From contig NZ_BQYK01000003.1 in assembly GCF_023168145.1 (NCBI RefSeq), positions 479,819 to 543,818 of the forward strand: a stretch of 64,000 nt of DNA, written 5' to 3'. Below the pieces are notes generated by a model. The model was given only the letters and a program-made list of their open reading frames with translations, did not search any database and was not told the origin of the DNA. A program made the position numbers and the translations under genes. Source of the DNA: Sporosarcina sp. NCCP-2222 (GTDB taxonomy: Bacteria > Bacillota > Bacilli > Bacillales_A > Planococcaceae). This document shows, piece by piece, positions 9,273 through 18,813 of this stretch (position 1 is its first letter; the number at the start of each line of letters is the position of its first letter).

Positions 9273-10426
9273 TCGGACCCCTCCTCCCTTTTCTTGAAAA
9301 AGCGCTTCAATGCGAAATAGACGTCGGCCTGCTCCTTCACGACATAATGCTGGAATTTCGGATTGTTTATTTTTTCATAGGAGTTCATCAGGGTGGAATA
9401 TCTGCTGTGTGTATTGATTTCACCGTACCCAAACAGGTTTGACACCGCCATGAGTTCATCCACAAGTTGTACGCATTTTGTATTATCCGACGACATATTT
9501 TCCCCGTCTGAAAAATGAAAAGGATAAATATTATAACGTGCTGGAGGGTATTTCGCGCGGATTAATTGTAACGCTTTTGCGTATGCGGTTGAACAGATCG
9601 TGCCGCCCCCTTCTCCTTTGGTGAAGAACTCTTCTTCCGTCACCACTTTTGCTTCCGTATGATGAGCTATGAATTCGAGCTCCACTTGTTCATATTTCGT
9701 ACGCAAAAAGCGGGTCATCCAGAAAAAAAAGCTGCGGGCTACATATTTCTCAAACTTGCCCATCGATGCACTCGTATCCATCATCATAAGAACGACTGCC
9801 TTGGAATGGGGCTTTTGAATTTCATTCCATGTCTTAAAACGCAGGTCATCCTGGTGAATCGGCGCAATGGCTGCACTGCCTTTCATGGCATTACGTTTTA
9901 TCGCTGTTAATAGGGTCCGTTTCTTATCAATATTGCCGATGAGACCCTTCTTTCGGATGTCATTAAATACGATCGTATCAACGGTGACGTCCGCCTGCTC
10001 CTTCGGCTCCATTGCAGGCAGCTCCAATTCCGAAAACAAAGCCTCTTCTAGTTCTGCAACTGAAATCTCCGCTTCATAATAATCAGTGCCGGGTTGATCA
10101 CCCGCCTGTTTGCCAGTGCCTGCGCCGCCTTTTTTTCCATCCTTCGCGACTACATCCCCGACTTTGCTCTCGCCATCTCCTTGGCCTACATGCTTTCCTT
10201 TTTCATGGTTATACCTTATTTTATATTCATCCAATGAACGGATCGGAATTTTGACCGTTTTGCGGCCGTCCGACAAGATAATACTTTCCTCGCTGATCAA
10301 GTCAGGCAAGTTATTACGAATCGCCTCTTTTACTTTATCCAGATGACGTTGCTGATCCGTATGACCTTTCCGATGGAGAGTCCAGTTTTCCTGAGAAACG
10401 ACGTAGCTCTTCTGATTTTCGTCCAT
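9269..10426 (-). CDS. yhbH: YhbH / UPF0229 (DUF444) sporulation-linked protein
   Basis: A 385-residue DUF444 protein of the YhbH/YeaH group, companion of PrkA. The middle has a vWA-like segment [14 protein letters not shown] (about residue 215) with the DxSxS metal-site pattern. GKGEGGGT and [11 protein letters not shown] follow as in the family. A Gly/Lys-rich charged linker occupies about residues 75-110. It is translationally coupled to spoVR. A sigma-E-like promoter lies at 10465-10493. Mutants of yhbH affect sporulation in B. subtilis. Confidence 0.93.
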   Translation of the reverse strand: MDENQKSYVVSQENWTLHRKGHTDQQRHLDKVKEAIRNNLPDLISEESIILSDGRKTVKIPIRSLDEYKIRYNHEKGKHVGQGDGESKVGDVVAKDGKKGGAGTGKQAGDQPGTDYYEAEISVAELEEALFSELELPAMEPKEQADVTVDTIVFNDIRKKGLIGNIDKKRTLLTAIKRNAMKGSAAIAPIHQDDLRFKTWNEIQKPHSKAVVLMMMDTSASMGKFEKYVARSFFFWMTRFLRTKYEQVELEFIAHHTEAKVVTEEEFFTKGEGGGTICSTAYAKALQLIRAKYPPARYNIYPFHFSDGENMSSDNTKCVQLVDELMAVSNLFGYGEINTHSRYSTLMNSYEKINNPKFQHYVVKEQADVYFALKRFFKKREEGSE

Positions 10427-10433
10427 ATCATCT

Positions 10434-10562
10434 TCACCCCATCTTATGACCGATTGTTTCCTTCATCATATGCAAAACGAAACCGGTAATTGACCAAATT
10501 AACAGAAGAACGAAAATCCTGCCTTGCTTGTCCTGAAACCATAAATACACCTGGCTGACCAT
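10434..10562 (-). CDS. Possible 42-residue membrane protein between prkA and yhbH
   Basis: An open frame of 42 codons ends at TGA 10434-10436, just before the yhbH ribosome site. It reads as a soluble start, a basic patch (DKQGR), one hydrophobic helix ([18 protein letters not shown]) and a basic tail. The ATG has no ribosome site and follows the prkA terminator closely, and the sigma-E-like promoter for yhbH lies inside it. It may be a chance frame; I report it because the composition is protein-like. Confidence 0.3.
   Translation of the reverse strand: MVSQVYLWFQDKQGRIFVLLLIWSITGFVLHMMKETIGHKMG
10465..10493 (-). promoter_or_regulatory. Possible sigma-E promoter of yhbH-spoVR
   Basis: Minus strand TCAATTA (10487-10493), 14-base spacer and CATATGAT (10465-10472) approximate a sigma-E promoter about 40 bases before the yhbH start. 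Confidence 0.45.
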
Positions 10563-10572
10563 TTAGAACATA

Positions 10573-10603
10573 AAAAACAAGGCTGCCTTGCACAGCCTTG
10601 TTT
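10573..10603 (-). terminator. Terminator of prkA
   Basis: AAACAAGGCTG and CAGCCTTGTTT form an 11-bp stem with a 7-base loop; on the minus strand it runs into TTTTTT. Confidence 0.88.
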
Positions 10604-10611
10604 GAGTATTC

Positions 10612-12507
10612 TTATCGATTTAATAAGCTGCCGACATAACGCAGCAATTCATTGGCAGAAACCGAATTGTATCCATAATCATCGATGAGGCGCGCCACCA
10701 CTTCATTGATCTTTTTCAACTGGGATTCATCCGGCGTGGCAGAGGACGTGGTAATTTTCACGACATCCTTCAAATCGGCGAATAACTTTTTCTGTATTGC
10801 TTCGCGCAGCCGTTCATGTGATTGGTAATTAAATCGCTGTCCTTTTCTCGCATAAGCGGAGATACGGATCAGAATCTCTTCCCTGAATGCCCGCTTCGCA
10901 TTTTCGGAAATGCCAATCTGCTCTTCGATGGACCGCATTAATTTTTCATCTGGATTCATTTCTTCCCCGGTTAACGGATCTCTGATCTTATGTTTATTGC
11001 AGAACGCTTCCACGTTATCCAAATAATTATCCATTAATGTTTTTGCGGATTCTTCATACGAATACACAAACGCTTTTTGCACTTCTTTCTTCGCGATTTC
11101 ATCGTATTCCTTCCGTGCAATGGAAATGTAATTCAAGTACGCTTCCTTCGCCTCTGATGTAATGGAGGCATGTTGGTCGAATCCATCCTTCAACGAACGA
11201 AGGACATCCAGTGCATTAATGGAAGGCACTTCTTTCCGGATAATCGCCGACGAAATCCGGTTAATGACGTAACGCGGATCAATGCCATCCATGCCTTCAT
11301 TCGGATATTCTTTTTTCAACTCTTCCAGATCGTTAATATTGAAGCCTTCAACATTTTCCCCATCATATAGTCGCATCTTTTTCACGATGTCGATCCCTTG
11401 TTTCTTAGAAGCCTTCAGCCTCGTCAGGACAGAAAATATGGCTGCCACGCGCAATGCATGAGGCGCAATATGGACGTGCGCCATGTCGCTTTCGCGAATC
11501 ATTTTATCGTAAATCCGCTCTTCCTGGCTGACCTTCAAGTTATACGGGATCGGGATTACGATAATCCGGGAATGCAAGGCCTCATTTTTCTTATTGGAAA
11601 TGAAAGCGCGATACTCCGTCTCATTCGTATGTGCCACAATCATTTCATCTGCACTAATCAAGGCGAAACGGCCTGCTTTAAAATTCCCTTCCTGTGTCAG
11701 TGATAACAGATGCCACAAAAACTTTTCATCGAGCTTCAGCATTTCTTGAAACTCCATAATGCCCCGGTTCGCTTTATTCAACTCTCCATCGAACCGGTAC
11801 GCTCGAGGGTCGGATTCAGAACCGAATTCTGCAATGGTTGAAAAGTCAATGCTGCCGGTCAAGTCGGCAATATCTTGGGATTTAGGATCGGAAGGTGTGA
11901 ATGTCCCAATACCAACCCGTTTATCTTCGGAGAAGAATATTCTTTCGACTAGAACATTTTCAATCCTGCCATCATACTCCTGTTCAAGACGCATGGTGTT
12001 CAGCGGCGATAAACTTCCCTCAATCCGGATGCCGAATTCCTCATAAAATTCTTCACGCAGATGGTTCGGGATCAGGTGGAGCGGATCCTCGTGCATCGGA
12101 CAACCTTTTATCGCAAAAACAGCGCCTTCCTCTGTCCTCGAGTATTCTTCAAGCCCTCGCTTCAGCATCGTGACAATAGTCGATTTCCCACCGCTGACTG
12201 GACCCATTAACAATAAAATACGTTTTCGGACATCCAATCGTTTGGCCGCGGGATGAAAATATTCCTCCACCAATCTTTCAATCGCCTCATCCAAACCATA
12301 GATCGCATCATCAAAAAAATGATATTTCGTGAGCCCTTTCTCTTTCGTAGAGCCAAAGCTGTTAATCATATGATAAACGCGAGAATGTGACGTCTGTGCT
12401 ACTTCCTTCCGTTCTTTCAACAGGTCAAGATACTCGGCAAACGTCCCTTCCCATTTCAGCTGATCCTCTTCCTCACGGGCCTGTTTCACCTTGTTTAAGA
12501 TATCCAT
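10612..12507 (-). CDS. prkA: PrkA, AAA+ serine protein kinase / protease-like
   Basis: At 631 residues the same length as B. subtilis PrkA. The N-terminal AAA+ part has Walker A GPVSGGKST (102-110) and a nucleotide-binding fold through about residue 380; the C-terminal part is the PrkA kinase-like domain. PrkA is made in the mother cell early in sporulation and has been described both as a Ser kinase and as a Lon-like protease. It lies directly upstream of yhbH-spoVR, but with its own terminator, so the three genes form two adjacent units. ATG start behind a G-run (GGGGGG). Confidence 0.95.
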   Translation of the reverse strand: MDILNKVKQAREEEDQLKWEGTFAEYLDLLKERKEVAQTSHSRVYHMINSFGSTKEKGLTKYHFFDDAIYGLDEAIERLVEEYFHPAAKRLDVRKRILLLMGPVSGGKSTIVTMLKRGLEEYSRTEEGAVFAIKGCPMHEDPLHLIPNHLREEFYEEFGIRIEGSLSPLNTMRLEQEYDGRIENVLVERIFFSEDKRVGIGTFTPSDPKSQDIADLTGSIDFSTIAEFGSESDPRAYRFDGELNKANRGIMEFQEMLKLDEKFLWHLLSLTQEGNFKAGRFALISADEMIVAHTNETEYRAFISNKKNEALHSRIIVIPIPYNLKVSQEERIYDKMIRESDMAHVHIAPHALRVAAIFSVLTRLKASKKQGIDIVKKMRLYDGENVEGFNINDLEELKKEYPNEGMDGIDPRYVINRISSAIIRKEVPSINALDVLRSLKDGFDQHASITSEAKEAYLNYISIARKEYDEIAKKEVQKAFVYSYEESAKTLMDNYLDNVEAFCNKHKIRDPLTGEEMNPDEKLMRSIEEQIGISENAKRAFREEILIRISAYARKGQRFNYQSHERLREAIQKKLFADLKDVVKITTSSATPDESQLKKINEVVARLIDDYGYNSVSANELLRYVGSLLNR

Positions 12508-12540
12508 AATGTCCCCCCCAGTTGGAGCATGGTTTCCATT

Positions 12541-12569
12541 AGTCTATGCATACAACAGCCCGATGATGT
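12541..12569 (-). promoter_or_regulatory. Weak sigma-E-like promoter of prkA
   Basis: Minus strand ACATCAT, 14-base spacer, CATAGACT about 35 bases before the prkA start. Only the -10 is a fair match. Confidence 0.3.
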
Positions 12570-12610
12570 ACAAATCGATAGATCCTCACGGTAGGAGATA
12601 GACTTGACAT

Positions 12611-12642
12611 AAAAATAGGCAGCCCCAGGATGAGAGGCTGCC
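12611..12642 (-). terminator. Terminator of the DUF1801 gene
   Basis: GGCAGCC and GGCTGCC pair around an 11-base loop, followed on the minus strand by TATTTTT. Confidence 0.7.
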
Positions 12643-12658
12643 AATCTAGTTTTCATTT

Positions 12659-13078
12659 TTACTCCGGATAAAGATCTTGCAGAAACTCAACTGATTGTCT
12701 GATCAATTTTCGCAGGATCTCCTCATCGATATCGTCTACCTTATTAATATAGACACACGCTTTCCCGGCTGTATGTTTACCGAAGTGCTGGAGCAAATGA
12801 TCCCTATTCGGATCTCCGGTCGCAAAATACAAGCTAATTTTTGCTTTCCGCGGAGAGAAGCCAACAAGCGGCGCATCCCCTTCATGACCGGTGTCATACA
12901 CATAATGGTAGCTGCCAAATCCGATGATGCTCGGTCCCCACATTTTCGCTTTGAACCCTGTTGTGTCTTGAAATAGATCCAGCAGCCGATACGCATCAGC
13001 CTTTTTCTTCGGGCTTTCCACTTGCTCAATAAATTCAATGACAGACTGGTCCGTTTCTTTCGTCTTTTGTTCATACAT
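12659..13078 (-). CDS. DUF1801 domain protein
   Basis: A protein of 139 residues similar to DUF1801 (YdhG-like) proteins, small soluble proteins of unknown role. Typical features are VIEFIEQVESPKKKADAYRL, the region MWGPSIIGFGSYHY, a strand-rich middle SPRKAKISLYF, and KHTAGKACVYIN near the end. I chose ATG 13078 because GGGAGA precedes it at good distance; an in-frame ATG 13099 has no ribosome site. Single gene with its own terminator. Confidence 0.85.
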   Translation of the reverse strand: MYEQKTKETDQSVIEFIEQVESPKKKADAYRLLDLFQDTTGFKAKMWGPSIIGFGSYHYVYDTGHEGDAPLVGFSPRKAKISLYFATGDPNRDHLLQHFGKHTAGKACVYINKVDDIDEEILRKLIRQSVEFLQDLYPE

Positions 13079-13258
13079 AGAAGGCTTCTCTCCCTTCATT
13101 TTGATTCATCATAGCATACATTTCCATCTGAATCTCTCCCGCTTAGTCATTTTATTCTGACAAAGCACCATGGTTGACCTGTCCATTTAGGGAAATTACA
13201 CTAGACGAGTCCCTTTTCTATTGGAGTAGGGGAAATTATTTTGCAAAGGAGCACAACG

Positions 13259-13672
13259 ATGAAAAAATTAGTAACTTCTATGCTTTGCATCCTCCTATTA
13301 GCGGCTTGCAGCACGAATGATTCTAAGAACGAGCCTGATACTGAAAAAAATCCTGCTGTCGAAAGTCCATCTGCTAACGACACAACGAATGAAGCAAATG
13401 CAGATGCTGAGGATACAGCTGCAGACAATGAGCCAAGCTCAACAGACAACGAATTGGCATCGTATGATGAATACGAGACGATTGCATCTACGATCGACCT
13501 TGACACCAACAAAGGTATCGTGGAAACCGATAACGAAGGAAACCGTGTCATTTTATTTGAAGACGCCAATGGAAAAAAAACATACAAAAGCATCTTCACA
13601 AAACATGATCGCTTTTTGAAGATCATTGACCTAACTACTGATCAACTATTGTTTAAAGATCGGCTCAACTAA
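13259..13672 (+). CDS. Small lipoprotein of unknown function
   Basis: A 137-residue lipoprotein. A basic start (MKK) and hydrophobic stretch end in the lipobox LLAAC, so the mature protein should be attached at Cys about residue 19-20. It continues as an Asn/Glu/Asp/Thr-rich linker of some 55 residues and a small domain of about 65 residues with alternating strands (NEGNRVILFEDANGKKTYKS). The start is ATG 13259 behind AAAGGAG; an upstream in-frame ATG lacks a site. Family not recognised. Confidence 0.8.
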   Translation: MKKLVTSMLCILLLAACSTNDSKNEPDTEKNPAVESPSANDTTNEANADAEDTAADNEPSSTDNELASYDEYETIASTIDLDTNKGIVETDNEGNRVILFEDANGKKTYKSIFTKHDRFLKIIDLTTDQLLFKDRLN

Positions 13673-13676
13673 ACGC

Positions 13677-13712
13677 AAAGCTTGAAACGTTCATGGCGTT
13701 TCAAGCTTTTTG
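13677..13712 (+). terminator. Terminator of the lipoprotein gene
   Basis: AAAGCTTGAAACG pairs with CGTTTCAAGCTTT and is followed by TT; a long stem with a 7-base loop. Confidence 0.85.
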
Positions 13713-13796
13713 CATATAGAAGTAAGTGTACGAATAGATAGTATAGCCACGCCACTAGATGTAAACCATAAATGTAAAGAAAGGAGCTGACTTTAC

Positions 13797-14204
13797 ATGT
13801 TGGAATTGCACACTGGCATCGAAGGCCTGCAAGCACATTTTGGGCCGACAATGGATTTAATTAGCGACTTGGGATATAAATTAGGCGGCGGCTGGGATTA
13901 CGACGGCGGCTGTTTTGATTCGGTCCTCTGGAGAGAGGGCGGTGAGACGATTTACTTGCGCATACCTTTCCATGTAAGCCATGGCGAACTCGATCAGTAT
14001 CATACTTCGATCGTTTTCCGTACTCCATATGTTATCAAACATGTAGTCAATATCGGCTTGGACCGGGATGCAAGCTCGCTGACTACAGCGACTTTCAATC
14101 AATTCCAAGATCCTATCGACAAAGATGCGGAAATCCGTGACAAAAGTAGATGGGAAGAAGCTGGCGAACAAGCGGTTGAGGAAGTCATTACTTTATTGCA
14201 ATAA
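13797..14204 (+). CDS. yugN: YugN-like family protein
   Basis: A 135-residue protein matching the YugN-like family of bacilli, function unknown. The characteristic GGGWDYDGGCFD region (about 41-52) and the following LRIPFHVSHGELD strand are present. Cytosolic, with no signal or membrane segment. ATG start behind AAAGGAG. The family call is from recall of its sequence pattern. Confidence 0.75.
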   Translation: MLELHTGIEGLQAHFGPTMDLISDLGYKLGGGWDYDGGCFDSVLWREGGETIYLRIPFHVSHGELDQYHTSIVFRTPYVIKHVVNIGLDRDASSLTTATFNQFQDPIDKDAEIRDKSRWEEAGEQAVEEVITLLQ

Positions 14205-14207
14205 AAA

Positions 14208-14240
14208 CAAGAGCATGGAATTCCTTCCATGCTCTCTTTT
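14208..14240. terminator. Bidirectional terminator between yugN and the MFS gene
   Basis: GAGCATGGAA and TTCCATGCTC form a 10-bp stem with a 4-base loop, with T-runs on both strands. Confidence 0.85.
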
Positions 14241-15468
14241 AATTCATATTATTCGCCTGTACATATTCGTTTTTTCCAGCCTTCAATCCGGAAAGGAGGA
14301 TAATGAACGAAGCGATAAGTAATACAACTAATGACACGGACCAACTTCCCGTTACGTCATGTAGTGAACCGAACAAGACCGGACCGATTGCCGCAAGCAA
14401 GTATCCGAAAGATTGTGCCATTCCCGACAACTCCGCTGCTTCCACTGGTGTATGTGTCCGAAGCGTAAAAAACATCATGGCCAAGCCAAAAGATGCGCCG
14501 CCGGCTATTCCTGTGATGATCATCCATAGCGGTACCAAACTGGATCCATCGAAGAGGATTCCACCGTACCCGATCAAGTAGAGCAGCACAATGATGATTA
14601 CGATCAGCCGCTGGTCCTTTACCTTGCCTGCAACAATGGGGATGATGAACGTCATTGGCAACTGGGCAATTTGCAAAAGAGACAGCATCCAGCCGGCTTG
14701 GCCCGCGTCAAGCCCTTGGGATTTAAGCACTTCAGGCAACCATGCCGATGTCGTATAAAACAGAAGGGACTGCAATCCCATGAACAGTGTAACCCCCCAT
14801 GCGACCGGCGAACGCCATAGTGACGCTGGCCGTTTCGTCCTTGAACTCGGAAGGGATGGAGTTGCGTTTTTGCTGCGTTTTAATTGCGGAAGCCAAATAA
14901 GGATCGCAAGCCCTGTCAGAACGGCCCAGACGCCAAGCGCTCCCTGCCAGCCATACGATGTCTTTTCTAAGATCGGTACGCTTAATCCGGAAGCGAAGGT
15001 AGCCGAAATATTCATGGAAACCGAATAGATTCCTGTCATTAAACCGATTTGGAGCGGGAAGCTCAGTTTCAGAATAGCGGGAAGCAGTACATTACCGAAG
15101 GAGATAGCGACGCCAATTAAAAATGTCCCTGTAAAGAGGAATAGAATGTTCCCTGCTGAGCGCAGCAAAATACCTGCCGTTAAGAGACAAAGTGAAAAGA
15201 ATAATGTCGTTTCCATGCCAAAGCGGCTGCTCACTTTCGGAACGAGCGGTGAAATGAGTGCAAAGGCTAGAAGAGGTATCGTTGTGACAAAACCTGCCAC
15301 TGCGTTTGGAATCCCTAAATCATCACGAAGAGGTGCAATAATCGGTCCTACCGAAGTGAGCGGTGCCCGAAGAGTGGCTGCTATACAGATGATACCGAGG
15401 ATTAATAGCCAGCTGGTCCGCTTGTAGGTTAGTTTTTTTGAAAGATGTATCGTTTGTTCCCTTTCCAA
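14239..15468 (-). CDS. CynX/NimT family MFS transporter
   Basis: A 409-residue inner-membrane transporter with 12 predicted helices. The N-terminus RAPLTSVGPIIAPLRDDLGI is characteristic of the CynX/NimT group (cyanate transporter, 2-nitroimidazole exporter). Helix pairs follow with the MFS loop motif in VPKVSSRFGMETT. Substrate unknown. Single gene with a terminator shared with yugN. Confidence 0.85.
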   Translation of the reverse strand: MEREQTIHLSKKLTYKRTSWLLILGIICIAATLRAPLTSVGPIIAPLRDDLGIPNAVAGFVTTIPLLAFALISPLVPKVSSRFGMETTLFFSLCLLTAGILLRSAGNILFLFTGTFLIGVAISFGNVLLPAILKLSFPLQIGLMTGIYSVSMNISATFASGLSVPILEKTSYGWQGALGVWAVLTGLAILIWLPQLKRSKNATPSLPSSRTKRPASLWRSPVAWGVTLFMGLQSLLFYTTSAWLPEVLKSQGLDAGQAGWMLSLLQIAQLPMTFIIPIVAGKVKDQRLIVIIIVLLYLIGYGGILFDGSSLVPLWMIITGIAGGASFGLAMMFFTLRTHTPVEAAELSGMAQSFGYLLAAIGPVLFGSLHDVTGSWSVSLVVLLIASFIILLSGLKAGKNEYVQANNMN

Positions 15469-15576
15469 TCAATCCACCTCCTTTTATTAGATTTCAAAAG
15501 ACATAAAGAGCATTTACAAAATCAAACTTGTTGCCCCTCAAATGATTGCTTTAAAATGATAGCATACATCGAACCA

Positions 15577-15612
15577 TAAAAAAACGGATTCCAAAGTACT
15601 TGGAACCCGTTA
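15577..15612 (-). terminator. Terminator of the argCJBD operon
   Basis: AACGGGTTCCAAG and CTTTGGAATCCGTT form a long stem on the minus strand, followed by TTTTTTT. Confidence 0.85.
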
Positions 15613-15678
15613 ATTAATGGAACAAAAATGTCCCCTCTTTGAATAGCGATTCTCTGAACGCCTTAATTCAAGTGTTGT

Positions 15679-16827
15679 TTATGATACAGTTGCCTTCTCC
15701 TTCAGTACGGAACAGAGGATGTCAACTGCTTCGTCGATTTCCTCTATAGATACCGTCAATGGCGGGAGCAGCCTGATCACAGTCTGCCCCGCTTGCACAG
15801 CAAGCAATCCTGATTCCTGCAATTCCTCAATAAGAGGACCGACATCGATTCCGCAATCAACTCCGACTAACAGGCCTCTACCTCTGAGTTGGAATGGACT
15901 ATCTTGAAACACTTCCTGCAGCCGTTTCTGTAAATAAATCGATTTCATGTTCACTTCTTCCAAAAATACTGGATCGAAAATATGGTCGACAACTGCTTGT
16001 GCGACTCGAACCGCTAATGGATTACCTCCGAATGTCGTGCCGTGTGTGCCGGGACCGAAGGCAGCCACAAGTTCATCGGTCCCTGCCATCGCGCCAATCG
16101 GGAATCCTCCGCCTAGTCCTTTCGCAAGTGTCAGGATATCCGGTTTGAGCAAAGTTTGTTCATAAGCAAAACGGGTACCTGTTCTGCCAATCCCCGTTTG
16201 GACTTCATCGACGATTAACAAAATTCCTTTATCGTGACAAATATCGGTGATCATCTTCGCGAAGTCAGGTGTGATTTCATTCACTCCTCCTTCGCCCTGG
16301 ATCACCTCCAGCATGATGGCAGCAACTTCCTCCGTCGCAGCGGCGGTTAAGCTCTCGAGGTCATTGAATGGCACAGTGACGAAAGAAGGCAACATCGGAC
16401 CGAATCCCTGCTTTACCTTTTCCTGCCCTGTCGCCGCCATCGCCCCAAATGTCCTGCCGTGAAAAGAGTGTTCAAACGTAATGATCGAATGCTTGCCAGT
16501 ATATTTTCTTGCCAGTTTCATCGCCGCCTCATTCGCTTCCGCTCCACTATTGCAAAAGAATATCCGGCTCAAATGAGTGTCCTGCAAGATGGAAGCGGCA
16601 AGCCTTTCCTGCTCGGGACTTTCGAATAAATTGGACACATGCCATAATTGCTGGCTTTGCTCCCCTAACGCTTTGATTAACGCAGGATGGCTGTGTCCGA
16701 GGCAGTTGACCGCAATGCCGCTAATAAAATCCAAATAGGATTTGCCGTCAGAATCGGTTACGACGGTACCCTTTCCTTCCACTAAATGAATGGGGCGTCT
16801 GGCATAGTTCGGAAACAAATGGCTCAA
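15679..16827 (-). CDS. argD: Acetylornithine aminotransferase
   Basis: Class-III PLP transaminase that converts N-acetylglutamate semialdehyde to N-acetylornithine in arginine synthesis. At 382 residues it has normal length. Visible landmarks are the cofactor region CNSGAEANEAAMKLAR (about 92-107), the Asp in LLIVDEVQTGIGRTG, and the PLP-binding Lys in TLAKGLGGGFPIGAM. The start overlaps the argB stop by 4 bases. Last gene of argCJBD; in B. subtilis carAB and argF follow, here a terminator does. Confidence 0.95.
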   Translation of the reverse strand: MSHLFPNYARRPIHLVEGKGTVVTDSDGKSYLDFISGIAVNCLGHSHPALIKALGEQSQQLWHVSNLFESPEQERLAASILQDTHLSRIFFCNSGAEANEAAMKLARKYTGKHSIITFEHSFHGRTFGAMAATGQEKVKQGFGPMLPSFVTVPFNDLESLTAAATEEVAAIMLEVIQGEGGVNEITPDFAKMITDICHDKGILLIVDEVQTGIGRTGTRFAYEQTLLKPDILTLAKGLGGGFPIGAMAGTDELVAAFGPGTHGTTFGGNPLAVRVAQAVVDHIFDPVFLEEVNMKSIYLQKRLQEVFQDSPFQLRGRGLLVGVDCGIDVGPLIEELQESGLLAVQAGQTVIRLLPPLTVSIEEIDEAVDILCSVLKEKATVS

Positions 16828-17603
16828 CTGAAAACCTCCTCCGCTTCAATAACAGTTCCGACGAGATGCTGATCTGTTATGCGAACGGAAGGAATGCCTT
16901 CCTGAATACAATCAAGCGCCGCTTTTACTTTCGGAATCATGCCGCCGTATATGTCCTCGGTCTCGATCCACGTAACAATTTCCCCGACTGTCGCGCGGCA
17001 CTGGACATTGCCTTCAATTTTTATTCCTGGCGTATCCGTCACGAGAAGCAGACTTTCCGCTCCGACTGCCAGCGCGACTTTACTAGCGACCGTATCCGCA
17101 TTAATATTCAACGTCTTACCGCATTCAGTGGAACCGATGCAGGAAAAGACCGGAACGACACCGATACCAATAAATTGGTCAATCAGTTGTTTATTGACAG
17201 ACTTGATGTCGCCGACAAATCCATATTTGTCTTTATTCAAATAGCCGCAAGTAAATAATTTACCGTCAAATCCATTCAGCCCGATTGCCACAATTCCTTC
17301 CCGGTTCAGTTGATGGACAAGAAGCGGGTTAACTGCTCCGACCAATACATTCCGGACGATATCTGCCGACCTTTCACAAGTCACACGAATCCCTTCCGAA
17401 ATAGTTGACTGTATTTCATTTCTCGCAAGCTCCGCGTTGATGGCGGGACCTCCCCCGTGGACAATGATGATGTCATACCCTTCCGCTTGAAGCCGTTTAA
17501 AGTTGGTAAAGAAATGGCCGCTCAGACCGCCGAGCATGCTGCCTCCTAATTTGATGACGATACGCTTACGATCGGTACGTTGCATTGATTTGGACATAGT
17601 CAT
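16824..17603 (-). CDS. argB: Acetylglutamate kinase
   Basis: Amino acid kinase family enzyme that phosphorylates N-acetylglutamate. The 259 residues match the B. subtilis length. Motifs: IKLGGSMLGG near the start, IIVHGGGPAINAEL for the substrate, and NINADTVASKVALAVGAE for the nucleotide site. The chosen ATG lies within the last 38 bases of argJ, a long overlap; ATG 17585 is an alternative start. No N-terminal extension typical of the Arg-inhibited type, so feedback control may lie elsewhere. Confidence 0.95.
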   Translation of the reverse strand: MTMSKSMQRTDRKRIVIKLGGSMLGGLSGHFFTNFKRLQAEGYDIIIVHGGGPAINAELARNEIQSTISEGIRVTCERSADIVRNVLVGAVNPLLVHQLNREGIVAIGLNGFDGKLFTCGYLNKDKYGFVGDIKSVNKQLIDQFIGIGVVPVFSCIGSTECGKTLNINADTVASKVALAVGAESLLLVTDTPGIKIEGNVQCRATVGEIVTWIETEDIYGGMIPKVKAALDCIQEGIPSVRITDQHLVGTVIEAEEVFS

Positions 17604-18792
17604 ACGTCAAATCACACCCCCACGCTGTGCCTGTTCCTGCTCCTGCATGTAAATGAATGGATATCTTCACTTCTGGCTGTTTCAAATAATCAGTAAGCTG
17701 TTGTTCCGAAAAGAGGACCGGTTCTCCCGCTTTGACGACATACGTCGATCCGATTTGAATGTCGATCTTTTCCGGATCGATCACCGCACCGCTATAGCCA
17801 ACCGCCGCAATAACACGTCCCCAGTTCGCATCACAGCCAAAAACCGCTGTTTTCACTAATGGAGAACCGACCACGGTCTTTCCAATTTTCCGTGCCTCTA
17901 CGTCATTTATTGCTCCGGTCACTTCCACTTCGATCAACTTCGTTGCGCCTTCCCCATCCTTGGCGATCATTTTAGCCAAGTCTTGCGCAACCGCGTGCAA
18001 TGCCTGCATAAATGCCTCCCAATCCGGATGAAGCGGTGTCAGCGTTTCATTCTCAGCGAGCCCATTTGCAAGCGCGATCACCATATCATTTGTCGACGTA
18101 TCTCCGTCAACCGTAATGGCGTTAAATGTCCGGTCCGTGACAGATGCCAGTGCCTGTTGAAGATGTTTTGACTCAATTTTGGCATCCGTTGTAATGAATC
18201 CAAGCATGGTCGCCATATTCGGTTCAATCATTCCTGAACCTTTCGCTGTTCCTGCCACGATGACTTCCTTCCCATCGATTTCCGTTTGATAGGCAATGTT
18301 TTTCGTTACTGTATCTGTCGTTAAGATTGCTTGAGAAAATTGAATGGATCCTTCTAAACTGGCAGTGGGCTGGAGCATGTCAATTCCCGCAAGCAACGTC
18401 TCCATCTTCAGCTTTTCTCCGATCACACCCGTCGAAGCGACTCCGACGAGCTGTGGATCAATTCCTAGCTTTTCGGCCGTTTTCTGCTGCATAGCGTATG
18501 CGTCTGCCAACCCTTGTTTTCCTGTGCAGGCATTGGCATTGCCTGAATTGATGATGATCGCTTGCATTTTTCCAGTTTCATAGACGACTTGTTTCGTCAC
18601 CTGCAAAGGAGCCGCCTGGATCTGGTTCGTTGTAAAAACGCCTGCAACACTGGCGGGGATTTCACTGACAAGTAAAGCCAAATCATTTTTCTTATGCTTC
18701 AGTCCGCAATGCACACCGACAGCTTGAAACCCTTTAGGTGAGACGATATTCCATTTTGAAATCCGCTTGATTTGTTGAACAGTTACTGTCAT
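17566..18792 (-). CDS. argJ: Glutamate N-acetyltransferase / amino-acid acetyltransferase
   Basis: ArgJ recycles acetyl from N-acetylornithine to glutamate; bifunctional forms also use acetyl-CoA. At 408 residues it is normal. It is made as a precursor that cuts itself before a conserved Thr; the site is seen in KGSGMIEPNMATMLGF, with Thr of ATML as the nucleophile of the beta chain. The N-terminal region INSGNANACTGKQG is typical. No separate argA or argE is near, which fits the cyclic pathway. Confidence 0.95.
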   Translation of the reverse strand: MTVTVQQIKRISKWNIVSPKGFQAVGVHCGLKHKKNDLALLVSEIPASVAGVFTTNQIQAAPLQVTKQVVYETGKMQAIIINSGNANACTGKQGLADAYAMQQKTAEKLGIDPQLVGVASTGVIGEKLKMETLLAGIDMLQPTASLEGSIQFSQAILTTDTVTKNIAYQTEIDGKEVIVAGTAKGSGMIEPNMATMLGFITTDAKIESKHLQQALASVTDRTFNAITVDGDTSTNDMVIALANGLAENETLTPLHPDWEAFMQALHAVAQDLAKMIAKDGEGATKLIEVEVTGAINDVEARKIGKTVVGSPLVKTAVFGCDANWGRVIAAVGYSGAVIDPEKIDIQIGSTYVVKAGEPVLFSEQQLTDYLKQPEVKISIHLHAGAGTGTAWGCDLTYDYVQINATYRS

Positions 18793-18813
18793 ACAATCCC
18801 CTCCGAATGTTTT

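Noticed and set aside
13201..13626. Minus-strand frame with Ser-rich signal-like protein opposite the lipoprotein
   Set aside because: The plus-strand gene has lipobox, ribosome site and terminator; the other is a shadow.
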